The notes under the pieces: generated by a model
The model's database searches: none
What the model was told of the DNA's origin: nothing
What the model saw: only the letters and a program-made list of their open reading frames with translations
From: Apostichopus japonicus
Lineage: Eukaryota; Echinodermata; Holothuroidea; Aspidochirotida; Stichopodidae
Assembly: GCF_037975245.1 (NCBI RefSeq)
Contig: NC_092565.1
Location: 18,145,999 to 18,209,998 of the forward strand
Direction: 5' to 3'
DNA length: 64,000 nucleotides
Part shown: positions 24,744 through 37,345 of the stretch, one piece after another
Layout: each line of letters opens with the position of its first letter
How positions within the stretch are numbered: position 1 is the first letter of the stretch
Translations under genes and position numbers: made by a program

Positions 24744-25068
24744 CTATAAAACGTTTTGAGATTCGGTATATGATTCAGGACATCTTTCAAAATGTACGGC
24801 ATCTTCAAAATGTACGCAGTTGCCACGTCCTTGATGGTTGCAATCCACAAGATACGTTTCGTTTCCATTGCAGTTCACGTCTTCGAGATGAATATTACCA
24901 ATACCCTTTCCGAAGACAGCATCACCAGTAGCATTCAAAGCGCCATCGAAACCAAGCTCACAGCAAACCACCAGTGCATCGAGAATATCCCAGCCCTCGT
25001 CACACACTGTACCCCAACACGTCCTGAAGAATTATTTGTCCTATTCAGAAGTCTCGTAGAACCTTCGT
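24744..25068 (-). pseudogene. Broken SRCR exon a' (gene B)
   Basis: Paralog of 303-617. A deletion of about 25 bp removes the residues between GRV and WGTVC and shifts the frame. At the 3' end the phrase encoding VHFE is duplicated, and the GVVC cysteine and splice donor are lost. The acceptor side (ATTAG, DEGSTRL) is intact. As it stands this exon could not give a whole domain. Confidence 0.85.
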
Positions 25069-26173
25069 CTAATTGAAGATAATTTTGCAAGCTTTAAACG
25101 TCAAATTCATCCATGGTTACATACAGAAATTAACAAAACACTATTTCCATATAATTAACACGTTGCAGTCTGCAAATGTAGGTAGAGTTAGTACCGTAGT
25201 TGAATCGAATGGAGCAGGGTATATTAAAGGGTGTGAAAACTCACGCAAAAAGAAAGTCTAATACCGGTAATCTGACCTAGTTTAGAATGAGGTGTAACAG
25301 AAGTGTTAGACACCACCATCGATCCCAGAAAATACACACACAGCTTGCTACCGTCGGTAATTAAACACTAGTGTACAGTCAGTACATACAGCTGCGGTCA
25401 ATACCCATAGCACAGTGTATAAACGATACAGCCATGGACATCTCAGGTCTAGCTAAAGATAACAAGGTATCACGTTTCATTACTGTCTTCATTTTGTAGC
25501 GACACGAACAAAACATCACTTGCAAGCAATTAACGGCAAGTTAACTTTTTCAGATGGCCGCACGCGGTTTGGGCGAGTCTTCAATGCCTTTAACTAGACT
25601 CCCGTTGGACTCCAATTGGCCAATGAAGCAGCTACAATGGCAGACAAAATAATTTTTTGTGATATCAAAATTGAATGTGGATCCAACCTGTTTACCATAA
25701 ACTTTATGATATCTGAGATCTATACGGGTGATATTAAACGGTTTCATACATCGTTTGCTTAACAACAAATGAAGAAAGGATATTCAATTCGACAAGTCGC
25801 TAACAAATTACTAAGCAATTACTTCGTATTTGTTTAAATTCACAATAAGATGTGTTATTGTCGTATGTTGTTTCTTAATTCCTAAAGTTTGTTAGCCTTT
25901 GTTGGTATTACTAGCATTTTATTGAAGTACGGCCGTTATTGTCATTATTTAGTGGTGTTTACTGTAGCATTCCATTCTTGTACATTATCCAATTTAGTTG
26001 TATAGTAAACTAACTATATGTTTGATGTATCTGCATGTTATTTTTAAATAAAACAAGGTGTGTAGCTGTTCGTTATCTTTTCATTCTGAAACTCTACATC
26101 ATCCAAGTATATGAAAAATTGTTTATATTAAAAAAGGCCAAAATAAACGCTGCTGAGAGCCCGTTGAACTTAC
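25069..26173 (-). other. Intron between a' and b' (gene B)
   Basis: Paralogous to the intron 618-1434 of gene A with small insertions. No coding signal recognised. Confidence 0.6.
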
Positions 26174-26296
26174 CGTAGGAGCTACATCTTACACCAGCGA
26201 CCATAGAGTGGGAACAGATGTAATCAGTCATGTAAGCACAATCAAGTAGAGAGCTCTCAAAGCCACAGCATTCGACATTATCTAAGTGTACAACAC

Positions 26297-28697
26297 CAGG
26301 GGCGGATCCAGGGGGGGCCGACCCGGCCCAGCCCCCCCCCCCCTTTTTGGAAATCAGTTGCGTTTTTTTATGTGGGAGTACTTTAAATTCCTAATAGGCA
26401 TAACTTGGTGAAAGAAAAGCCTAATATATATCCAGCTGTTCTTCCCTGAAACGCGATCGTTTTTATTCCAAATTTGAAACTAAGGCAATTACCAGGCCTA
26501 CGCGACATCACGTATTAATTAGATACGGCTCAGTACTATAGTGCTGACTATTACTGTCAGGGAAAATCAATGCACAGTTAGCAAGTATATCATAATTATC
26601 TGAATGAAACGGGGTGTAGGCGGTTTTACACTATCTAACGCAACGTAGTCGCCAAGAACCTGAAGTATTTTTAAGGGAGGGCCCAAGGAACATGAACTTA
26701 TAGCATGCTCCTCGTGGTGAAGCATAATTGCACCTATTAGGTGAACTGAGTGTACTGTTAATAGTAGGAGAGACTAGTGTAGGTTCTTATGACCAACTAG
26801 ACCGGTTTCTGCTCTCAAACTTTATAGGAGCTTCATCAGTAGTAGCCTTTGAATATTTTATATTCGGCCTGGGCGTCTCGTTCTCAAAATGCATCTACTT
26901 TCTGTGCACGAGTTTTTATGGGCTCATAATGCAGCTATAAGAGCATCTAAAAGAGCTTCGTGTGAACCTTGAGAGTCAGCTGATTCTTCGTTAGTATGAA
27001 ACCTTGAGTTAACAAGTAAACCTTTGAGATTTTGGTTTTATTTTTTGATTTATTATATTATATATAATAATTTGGTCGCTGTCGGCAAATTTTGGGTCTG
27101 TCGGCAAAAGGAGAAAAGGTGAAGAGAGCGGAAGGGGAAGAAAGAAGGAAAGCTGAATAGAGAAAAGGAGAACGGGAGCTTCTTTATCGGTTATTTCGAT
27201 TTTCCAGTTCTTCATCTGATAAACTCATTCACCAATCCAATCACCCGACGCCTGCAAGTTAAAAACCTCTCGGCAAATAACTGATCATGTCACGGCCGTC
27301 AGTATAGCTACTGTAGCCAGGCTCAGCTAGACGAGTGCCAGAATCGCCGGCAACTCAGTGAAAGAAATGGAATTAAAGGCTTCCGTATAGGCCGTAGCCC
27401 ATGAGTCGTGCTATCGTGTGACAACGTGTTGTTATTATCCTCTGTTTAGAATGACGTCATCGCAGATGTCATTCGTTCTCCGTGGAAAACTTAAGGACAC
27501 GGCTCACGAATTGTACACAATTTTTAACGTTTCTCGCTTGTATATCAATGAATGTTGTTATTTCTCATTACCGGAAAGTTTTCTGAACATTTTCATCACG
27601 AAGTTTCACTATTTCAACGATCGGTGAAAGAGAAAACACAGTTCGATAATTGGTCCCAATTAATTCTTCTTCTGCCGACTGCCATAAAAATAATATCGAG
27701 ATGGAAATTCTACGGTGCCAAATTTGACTTAAAATATGCACCAGATTGCATCTAAGGACGTTTCAAAACTAAAAATTTTCCAAAACTTAGACCCCTCCCC
27801 CATTTCAGTCACCACTTCCAGATCCGTCGGCAAATCTAATTTGACTTAAAATATACACCAGATTGCATCTAAGGACGTTTCAAAACTAAAAATTTTCCAA
27901 AGGGGAGGGGAAAGCCCCTCCCCTTAGACCCCTCCCCCATTTCAGTCACCACTTCCAGATCCGTCGGCAAATCAAATTTGACTTACAATATGCACCAGAT
28001 TGCATCTAAGGACGTTTCAAAACTAAAAATTTTCCAAAGGGGAGGGGACACCCCTCCCCTTAGACCCCTCCCCCATTTCAGTCACCACTTCCAGATCCGT
28101 CGGCAAATCAAATTCTCCACACCCCCCCCCAACAAAAAAACCTTCGCTACGCCCCTGAATAGGAAGCAAGAAATAATCCACAAATTCCGATATATTTTCG
28201 GTCGGTGATCCGTTTCCGCTTATTATCAGGCCCTCCCTTGAAAATACTTCAGGTTCTTGGCGACTACGTTGCGTTAGATAGTGTAAAACCGCCTACACCC
28301 CCATTTCATTAATAAGTATATCATAATTATCTCATTGAACATATCTTGTTTTATGTTTTTTCTTGGGGTGAATCTGGCGTCATAATTTTCGCGCAAAAGA
28401 AAAAACGAATCGACGCAATAATAGTGTATCCATTGTACATGCACTGTTGAGCGTTCTTAAATATGTGTCTATCGAGCACAAATATGTGCACAAAAAAGCG
28501 TGTCTGCAACGTTTCTGGTTTTTCTAGTTTTTGGCGAAATGTTTCACCATTTTGCATCTAAGCACTCACAATTAACCAAAAATTTCCAAGGGGGAGGGGG
28601 CCCCTCCCCCTAGACCCCTCCCCCAGGACGCAGATCACTAAAGTGCTACCATCGGGATGTCGGCCCCCCCTTTCTCAAAATCCTGGATCCGCCCCTG
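26297..28697. mobile_element. hAT-like element inside SRCR exon b'
   Basis: Ends CAGGGGCGGATCCAGG and its inverse CCTGGATCCGCCCCTG. The coding sequence on each side carries AACAC, a 5-bp target duplication (26292-26296 and 28698-28702), and removing the element restores continuity with exon b. The interior holds a second inverted-repeat element (26603-28310). No transposase frame. Confidence 0.92.
26603..28310. mobile_element. Nested element with 75-80 bp inverted repeats and 19-bp direct flanks
   Basis: The arms (26603-26684 and 28229-28310) start AATGAAA(C/T)GGGG and continue GTGTAGGCGGTTTTACAC. They are nearly identical over about 80 bp. Outside them is a 19-bp direct repeat AAGTATATCATAATTATCT (26583-26601 and 28314-28332). 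The interior includes a three-copy tandem block with a period near 134 bp (27720-28110). Superfamily not recognised. Confidence 0.75.
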
Positions 28698-29109
28698 AAC
28701 ACCATTTCCTTTGGCGAAGAAACCCAAATTAAGTAAATCAAGAGCCCCTTCAAATCCGACAAACTACTTCAGCATCACTAATGTCCCACAGATCGTCACA
28801 AACTGTGCCTCATTCACCATTAAAGAAAATCTTAACTCTTCCAGCTGTAGCATTGCCGTCTTCAAGACGAAGTTGTCCTTCAAAATACAAATCTAAAGGA
28901 ATAGTCACAAATCACATTTAGTTGACCAAACATGAAGAGTTAAGCCCAAACTGTAAGAGTCTTTCTAGTTATAGTATTAGTAATAATAAAATAGCAATAC
29001 GTACTTGCACTCAACATTTTATGACAACTACTGTTAATGTATTACAAGGATATTTTTATCATGAAATCAACAACTGATAGCATCAATTCTTTACATCTAT
29101 TTCACTAAC

Positions 29110-29407
<298 letters not shown>

Positions 29408-29512
29408 AAATACAAATCGAAAGGAATAGTCACAAAAAACATTTAGTTGACCAAACATGAAAGGTACACCCAAACTGTAAGAGCCTTTTTAACATTAAAG
29501 TTATAGTATTAA

Positions 29513-31026
29513 TGTAACGCCGGGGGAAAGGATGTTAGGTGGTGACATTTCTGGGGGGTGGGGTGATGGGAGCTCTGGGTCTCTGCCGATGACGACAAGA
29601 ATGGAATAGACGAATGGATGGTTTTTGTACTAGTCCATGTGTATTGAATCTACTAGCGTGCTATCTGACACCGACTAGCGAGCTCTACGTAAAAAGGATA
29701 GGAAAACGATGTCTCATAAGTAAAAGCCATTTACAAATAGATAAAGGGAAAATCTTAACATTACAAGAATAAGGAAACAACAATTTTTGGCAAACAATTA
29801 AGTAAGACACTTTAATAAATGAAAACTAAAGGACAGTTACACTGCAATGAGAATGCTCCTATTAAAGTTAATTAGGTATCTAGAGTACTCCTTTAATACT
29901 TAAATACAGGGACGGCTCCTTTAATTACGTGTGGTCATGTGACCATGTACAGAGTGAACATTACCTAAGTTTACAATTCCGATTAGGAATTGACTAGTAA
30001 CGAAATTATGGCAAAGCAAATACAAATGCCTGTTATTCCCCTTACAACGATTTGTTGTCGGTTATTCACCTTATAACCATTTATCCTCAACTTGTAACCT
30101 ATCAAAATGGCTCCAAAACAACGTTTGCATATTAGCTAACTTTCCAAAGTTATAATTAAAAAGGTGTGCATATTTCCCAGTACAAGAAATTAATCTCTAT
30201 TGAAAACCTAAAAAAAGTATCCAACATTTAGTTAAAACAACCTCTCAGTACACATTAATAACATGTCAATAAAAACAACTCGGCCTCAAGTTAAGACTAT
30301 TACATCTAACGACTCATGGGCGCGGCTATCTTAAATACAAGTACTTCACTAAATCAGGGCGCTATGCGAAAATATAAGTTTACTATGACGTAAGGTCCCC
30401 TGTTAAGGCTACAATACAATATGTTCATGTGACGTACGTAAATAACGATCTTAGGAACCACTGATATCATTAAGTATGGAGATATAAAATTATGATGAAG
30501 GTTGATTAAAGGTTCTGGAAAAGCACTTATACTATTATTGACGAAATTTTAACTCAGCATTTTACAGAAATATTGGATTGAAAAGTTACGAAGTATGCTG
30601 AAAAGTTAAGCCTAGTCTAAACTACTCAGGCAGTAGCCTACCATTGTAATAGTGTTTACAGTACAAATAGGGCCAACCGTGACTCTGAACTTGATCGAGA
30701 GTAACAAAATCTAACTGATATATTATGAATTACAGAACCCTTGTTTGCTTAAGAGATATAAAAAGAAGAGAAATTATATAATTACCTCATAGAGCTATTA
30801 AAAAAACAACTTCAAATGCTGCAAAAGCAGACAAAAACGTAGCTAAAAGTTGAAGGTATTGAAGGTGTTGTTATAACTAGTAAAAGTAACGTAGTGTCTT
30901 AGAACAATGGATTTCAAGGCTACCCTACGCCCTGAAAGGTCTCCCAATCTGAACGGAAGGGTTTGACCAGTTCCGGTGTTCAAATTCTAAGGCAGGCCAG
31001 CTATGCCAAAAGGGCATGGCTCTACA
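29513..31026 (-). repeat. LTR, complete copy (3' LTR if the element reads minus)
   Basis: On the minus strand it starts TGTAGAGCCATGCCC and ends GGCGTTACA, the TG...CA form of LTRs. Immediately upstream on that strand is a polypurine tract, GAGCAGGGGAGGA (31027-31039), where plus-strand priming would occur. The left flank is SRCR intron sequence. It matches 35504-36900 almost base for base except for its last 158 bp. Confidence 0.75.
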
Positions 31027-31603
31027 TCCTCCCCTGCTCAAATTAGGTTTGTCCTCAAAGCAGAGACTATTACAAGTAAAGAAAAGTGAACATAGCTACC
31101 TGAAAGGAAAATTATTTAACCTACATACACAGTATGAAATAATATGAAGTAGAGAAAATAAAGAAAGAAAATATAAACAAACTTCGACATTAATAGGCCA
31201 TGGGCCATGGCCCATTTAGATGCATTTTGGTTCATAGGGTCAGTGGTGAAAGTAAATTCCTCTGAAATAGTTAGTATAAATATGTACTGAATCAAGATTG
31301 ACTTGTTCTTTTTAGTTCTAGTGGCACAAACAGTCAGAGTTTAAGAAAAACTATAAAAAATAAAAAAAAATTACCCACTGCTCTTGAAATAGCTTATCTA
31401 ATTGGTCCGTATTTCCAGGTCAAACCTTAATTGACCAATCACAGCTGCTGATCTGTGGTCTAGTTACACCATGGTTACACACACTGCACAAACATATGGC
31501 TGCTCCCACACTCACATGCTGTATGCATGTGTGTGCACGGACAAACACGAATATTTCATCCTTTTCTGACAGCTCTTTTGCCAAATTCAAGGATTGTGTT
31601 TAA

Positions 31604-31817
31604 AGGTGGAGTGTGTTACCAGGTATTTATGGTGCATTAGCTAGAGATGTCACTTCAAAATACTGTATAGAGAGCTCAAAATCTTTAGCTGATTTACAGG
31701 ATCATGAGCATGGTGAGTCGTGCATTGGCTATCATCGTGAGTGCTACCAGAGATTCACAGATGTGAATAAACTCAACAAGACTGAAGAAAGGCTTGCTAA
31801 AAATCCGCCCAAAGATG
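31604..31817 (+). CDS. Cys/His-rich cargo gene, first visible exon
   Basis: Open frame of about 70 codons ending at the donor GATG/GTAAGC (phase 1). It contains IGYHRECYQRFTDVNKL, the second half of a Cys/His module. Joined to 32748 it continues in frame. No ATG is present and a stop lies just upstream, so the true 5' exon is missing or unrecognised. This kind of module occurs in uncharacterised multi-copy invertebrate proteins often tied to transposons, which is recalled family knowledge with no search behind it. Confidence 0.55.
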
Positions 31818-32199
31818 GTAAGCAAACATTTAAATAATGTTATGAGTATAAACCCAATTTCCAACTGAAATTAGAAATGTCAATCTAACATTTTGTGGAA
31901 TGTGGTTGTGCTTTTATTTAAGTTTTTACATTCGTTCTTGACGGTTTGTTATTGTTTTGTAGCCTCGTCCTGCTGTCATTTTGCTGTGCAAAATGCATCA
32001 ACCTGATGTAATCGTGAATTTATTTGGGTTAGGACTAGAAACCGTTAGATGTACAAACAACGGGGATACATTTACAATCAAAATCTCTATTTAGTGTGTG
32101 TTAAGTTAGATTTTGCATGTGTTTAACAAATAGAAGTACCTGTCATGGGGGGAGGGGGGAGTTTGATATTTTACTTTTAGACTTTCTACAGTAGTTGCT

Positions 32200-32590
32200 C
32201 CATGATTTTATAAAATAAGACGAGGGCCCCAAACCAACGCCCAAATTTTTATTTGTACAAATACTTGTTAATTTTTTATATGGGCGGAGGGTGAAATTTG
32301 ATTATCGATCAATGATTTGATAAAATGAGACGAGGGCCCCAAACCCACGCCCAATTTTTTATTTACTTGGTTGATTTTTTTATATGGGTGGAGGTCGATA
32401 TTTCATAATTGCTCAATGATTTGATAAAATGGGACAAGGGCCCCAAACCCACGCCCAATTTTTCATTTGTACAAATACTTGGTTGATTTTTTTTATATGG
32501 GTGGAGGTCGATATTTCATTATTGCTCAATGATTTGATAAAATGAGACAAGGGCCCCAAACTCATGCCCAATATTTCATTTGTAAAAAAG
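32200..32590. repeat. Tandem repeat in the cargo-gene intron, four copies of about 110 bp
   Basis: Units share TGATTTGATAAAATGAGAC, GGGCCCCAAACCCACGCCC and a T-rich spacer. They start near 32201, 32311, 32414 and 32527. Confidence 0.85.
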
Positions 32591-32747
32591 AAGTTATTGA
32601 TTATAACAAGTTTAGATAAACTGGACTAGGTTTGTCAATTCAAGTTGTAAAACGGTGTGGGTTAATGAATTCAGAGCAAATTTTTTAAACCTTTTTTATT
32701 TTAAAGTTGTATTTAATTTTTATCTTTCCCTTGTTTGAATGTTACAG

Positions 32748-33340
32748 ATAATTCCACTGATGATGACAACGACGATGTTGAACCTGTCTGTAAGAAGCGA
32801 ACACTAAGATCAAACGTAGCTGGACCATCTTCCTCAGGCAGACCACACATACTTCGAGTGTCGTGCATCATTTGTCACGCTGATCACTGGATAAGGGACA
32901 AGGTGACCTGTAAGAGACGAAGAGAGCCCCTGACTCGTTACGGGACAATAGATGCTGGGAAACTCAGAAAGGCTGCTGAGCTGACATGTAACGAATCCCT
33001 TCTTCTGCAAATGCGTGCCAGAGACCTTGTTGCTTCCGAGGCAAGATACCATCCGAGTTGTTTTCGCAACGCAACCAGATTTCTCACTCGGAAGTTGCCC
33101 AAAGAAACAACAGATATTCTATATGCAGAGTCTTATGAAAAGTTTTGCCACAATGTCATTGATGAACAGATTCTTAAACAACAGGGTGCGATCAGGATGA
33201 CAAAACCCATAGCCCAGTTCATCAAAACGGTTAAAGAAGTTCAAGGGATTGATGCCTCAAGTTACAGATCCTACAACTTAAAAAAGCGTCTCCAAGGCTC
33301 CTATCCACAACTTCAGTTTTTGCGACCAACGTACATGTAG
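32748..33340 (+). CDS. Cys/His-rich cargo gene, last exon
   Basis: After a T-rich tract and GTTACAG the frame begins with an acidic run (DDNSTDDDNDD) and a basic patch (KKRTLRS), then a module with SCIICHADHW near the start and ARYHPSCFRNATR about 70 residues later. This repeats the YHxxC(Y/F) pattern of the first exon. It ends FLRPTYM and TAG. CxxC plus HxxxC suggests zinc binding. The function is not known. It could be the N-terminal part of a longer transposon-type protein. Confidence 0.6.
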
Positions 33341-35344
33341 GAATGTGCGAACTAAATATAGTGCATCATTAGTTACATGTTAAAATAATGTGTAAGAAAA
33401 TAGAGGGATCTGTAGGACTTGTATACATGAAGAAAACAAATTCAGTAGTGTCAAGAGTTGGGGCTATGCATTTAGTTTGAAGAAAAAAAATCAAATTGTA
33501 CTTTGTTGTAACTTTCAGTATCAGTTGGAAAAGGTGTAGGACTATAATGTGATTCGAAATGGTCCGATGAAGTAATATCTCACATTATTGTTTATTCAAT
33601 TTGATGCAAATTTCCACACAAATTGTTGTTTTATTTCATGTTAGTTTAATCGTGGCTGACACCAGTCTCCAGAACACCATTTCAGTATGGAATCTAATAT
33701 GCAATAATCAAGGACATAGTCAGTGCACCACACCCTATTGAATATTGACTATGCGATCACTCAACACCCCCCCCCCCCCCCGCAAAAGAAAAACGAGGCT
33801 CGATTTTTGTGGGTGGGTCCTGTGTGTACAGTCGTTTAACTTGTTGTTGACGAGTAATTGCCACCCATTCACCATGGATATTCATAAGAGTACAACTTAC
33901 TGATACTATCTATAGTGTATGTTCTTGATTATAATGCGATCAAGTTCTGAAAATCTAAACCTTTCAGACTTGATGTGAATGTGTGAATGACAAACGTTGC
34001 ATTTATCTTAGTGTCCACAATACAATGGTAGACAAAATGCCACTTTCATATGTGAGTATCTGATTCTGCTCATCTTAATATGATGTTTGGAGCTGTTTGT
34101 TTGATCAAAACAATGCACATGTACATGTTTGTACAGGGAATGTATCTGCGAAATAGATCATTTTTTAGTTGCCAGTGCGAGTCAGGACCATCAATTTAAA
34201 GCCAAGTTTCTTTTCAGAACCACATGAATAGAAAGTTTCATGTGCAATGTTATGACCAACTTTGTGTGTTAATGCATATTACAAATGAGATTTAAAGTTT
34301 TTTTGTGAAGGTAGTTAGGTGAAGCGCTGCTTGTAACAAAACATTGTACATGTAGTCTGTTGTGAACTTTGGTGTTCTGAACATGTTGAAAAGATTTGCA
34401 GTTAATAAATATAAAGAAGAACATATCTGAGTTTGTCACTTTTTTAGGGCTGTTTAGACATACTTTGTTTGTTAAGAAATTTTATCGGAATCTCCAGTTT
34501 GATTATCATTAATATTAAATAGTGTGCTAGAAATAGTGTATTTCAACAATTTAACAATGATCAAACTGGCCTATCCCCACCACAAATAAACACCAAGTAC
34601 AGTTGAAAAATATAATTCCAATAGCCATATGCCTATACAAACTTTTAGAAATGTTGTGCCATACATATTCTTTACAATTATAAAGGTTTCCACATCAAAA
34701 TGTGAATTTGGGGGGGGGGGGGGGGGGTGGGGGTAAACTGTTTCTATCTGGAGACAGACTAATTATTTTTGGTCAAGTGAGGGCGCTGTTTTTCTTATGT
34801 TTTTCTTTATGTTGGAAAATGTGACATTTTATCCGTGATTTACATATTATAGTGCCACTTGTGAGCAAAAGAACAATTTGATTCTTTATTAAGCACATAT
34901 TATCTATAACTCAGACTATATTTCATGTAATACCACTCCGGACGTAACAAGAATCATTTTCTGGAAGGATTTCAGAGCCACGGTCCATGGCCTATAAGAA
35001 CACATACAGTACAACCCTGTAGACTACCATACATAGTTTACCAACACAAACTAAACTGTTTTCTGCTACACCACCTGCATAAGTCATTAGAAAGTGTAAC
35101 TATCTACTGAATTTAGAGCACATGCATTCAAGATGAATTCGTTTAAGTAAAAAAGGAAAATGCATATTATTATTCCACCTATTAAAATATAGCGTGACAA
35201 AATCTGTAAAGCCACTCTGCATGACAATGAAAATTAAGACATCTGAAAAACCAATATTTGACACCTATAAATACAAAGTCTAGTTCAGAAGCTGAAGTTT
35301 ACTCGAAAAGAAATTTAGTTGGTCTAGCAAAACCCTATTTTGCT

Positions 35345-35503
35345 CCTTCAACTGTTGGGGTCCAGTTGGTCCTTGACGTCCACTACGGAGCACCAATGGG
35401 TCATGCGTGGCCACGAGAACCCTGGGGTCCAGCTGGGCCTTGGTATCCCTTGTTTCCAATTGATCCTGAAGGTCCAGCATCACCATCAATACCAGCTACG
35501 CCA
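35345..35503 (-). pseudogene. Broken collagen Gly-X-Y fragment
   Basis: On the minus strand the codons give GVAGIDGDAGPSGSIGNKGY, then QGPAGPQGSRG and, after in-frame stops and a one-base shift, GRQGPTGPQ. The glycine-every-third pattern identifies a triple-helix collagen exon. Two stops and a frameshift show it is dead. It abuts the truncated LTR copy exactly, so it was joined during formation or rearrangement of the insert. Confidence 0.75.
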
Positions 35504-36900
35504 GACACCGACTAGTGAGCTCTACGTGAAAAGGAAAGGAAAACAATGTCTCATCAGTAAAAGCCTTTAACAAATTAGATAATAGTGAAAATCTTAACAT
35601 TACAAGAATAAGGAAACAACAATTTTTGGCAAATAATTAAGTAAGACACTTAAATAAATGAAAGTAAAACTAAAGGAAAGTTACACCGAAATGAGAATGC
35701 TCCTATAAAAGTTAATTAGGTATCTAGAGTACTCCTTTAATAATTAAATACAGGGACGGCTCCTTTAATTACGTGTGGTCATGGGACCATGCACAGAGTG
35801 AACATTACCTAAGTTTACAATTCCGATTAGGAATTGACTAGTAACTAAATTATGGCAAAGCAAATACAAATGCCTGTTATTCCCCTAATAACGATTTGTT
35901 GTCGGTTATTCACCTTATAACCATTTATCCTCAACTTGTAACCTATCAAAATGGCTCTATAACAATCGTTGCATATTAGCTAACTTTCCAAAGTTATAAT
36001 TAAAAGGTGTACATATTTCCCAGTACAAGAAATTAATCTCTATTGAAAACCTAAAAGAAGTATCCAACATTTAGTTAAAACAACCTTTCAGTACACATTA
36101 ATAACATGTCAATAAAAAAAACTCGGCCTCAAGTTCACATTGACATTACGAACATGATTTAAGACTATTACATCTAACGACTCATGGGCGCGGCTATCTT
36201 AAATACAAGTACTTCACTAAATCAGGGCGCTATGCGAAAATATAAGTTTACTATGACGTAAGGTCCCCTGTTAAGGCTACAATACAATATGTTCATGTGA
36301 CTTACATAAAATACGATCTTAGGAACCACTGATATCATTAAGTATGGAGATAGAAAATTATGATGAAGGTTGATTAAAGGTTCTGGAAAAGCACTTATAC
36401 TATTATTTACGAAATCTTAACTCAGCATTTTACAGAAATATTGGATTGAAAAGTTACGAAGTATGCTGAAAAGTTAAGCCTATAGTCTAAACTACTCAGG
36501 CAGTAGCCTACCATTGTAAGAGTGTTAACAGTACAAATAGGGCCAACCGTGACTCTGAACTTGATCGAGAGTAACAAAATCTAACTGATATATTATGAAT
36601 TACAGAACCCTTGTTTGCTTAAGAGATATAAAAAGAAGAGAAATTATATAATTACCTCATAGAGCTATTAAAGAAACAACTTCAAATGCTTCAAAAGCAG
36701 ACAAAAACGTAGCGAAAAGGTCAATAGATATCTTGAAGGTGTTGTTATAACTAGTAAAAGTAACGTAGTGTCTTAGAACAATGGATTTCAAGGCTACCCT
36801 ACGCCCTGAAGGGTCTCCCAATCTGAACGGAAGGGTTTGACCAGTTCCGGTGTTCAAATTCTAAGGCAGGCCAGCTATAACAAAAGGGCATGGCTCTACA
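35504..36900 (-). repeat. LTR, truncated copy (5' LTR if the element reads minus)
   Basis: Near-identical to 29671-31026 with a few indels, such as about 22 extra bases near 36140. It starts TGTAGAGCC at 36900. It lacks the terminal 158 bp and is joined to collagen sequence. The right flank is SRCR intron (TAAGTAATAATAAA), continuing the intron left of 29513, so the whole 7.4 kb went in as one unit. Any target duplication is weak (TAA). Confidence 0.75.
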
Positions 36901-37033
36901 TAAGTAATAATAAAATAGCAATATTAACTTGAACTTATCATTTTATGACAACTACTTTTAATGTATTAAAAAGATATTTTCATCATGAAATCAACAACTG
37001 ATAGCATATATTCTTTACATTTATTTCACTAAC

Positions 37034-37345
37034 CATCAATAAAAGTACAGCTGACGCCAGCGTCCTCGTTGTGCCCACAGTTGTGGACAGTTGTGTGAGC
37101 ACAATCAAGTAGAGAGCTTTCAGAGCCTGAACACTCAACGTCGTCTAAGTGTATCAATCCTGTTCCTTCTGAGAAGAAGGCGACACAATGCGCTCCAAGA
37201 GCTCTGTCAAATCCTAGTTGACGACACACTACTTCAGCATCACTAATGTCCCACAGATCGTCACAAACTGTGCCCCATTCACCATTCAAGAAAATCTCAA
37301 CTCTTCCAGCTGTAGCATTGCCGTCTACAAGACGAAGTTGTCCTT
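37034..37345 (-). CDS. SRCR exon d1 (gene B)
   Basis: 312-nt phase 1-1 exon: acceptor TATTTAG directly before EGQLRLVDG, donor GTTAGT after CTFID. It has the six standard cysteines plus one in [11 protein letters not shown] sequon present. The exon starts three codons later than the c exons because a different acceptor is used. Confidence 0.88.

Larger units (their letters stand above)
26174..28890 (-). pseudogene. SRCR exon b' split by a transposon (gene B)
   Basis: The 3' half (26174-26296) reads [24 protein letters not shown] and VRCSSY with donor GTAAGT. The 5' half resumes at 28698. Between them is a 2.4-kb element. The 5' half also lacks 8 nt across the CRQL codons, and its acceptor has mutated from TTTAG to TTTTG. 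It aligns with the intact exon b at 1435-1755. Confidence 0.9.
31027..35503. other. Interior of the LTR-bounded unit, without gag or pol
   Basis: About 4.5 kb between the two LTR copies. No gag, protease, reverse transcriptase or integrase signature was seen on either strand. It carries the two-exon Cys/His gene on the plus strand, a broken collagen piece on the minus strand, an intronic tandem repeat and a 20-plus G run (near 34710). 33341-35344 has no other recognised feature. Confidence 0.6.

Noticed and set aside
29513..36900. Reading the two 1.4-kb repeats as a simple segmental duplication
   Set aside because: TG...CA ends, the adjacent polypurine tract and SRCR intron continuity outside both copies fit LTRs better. 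The missing target duplication and pol genes keep confidence moderate.
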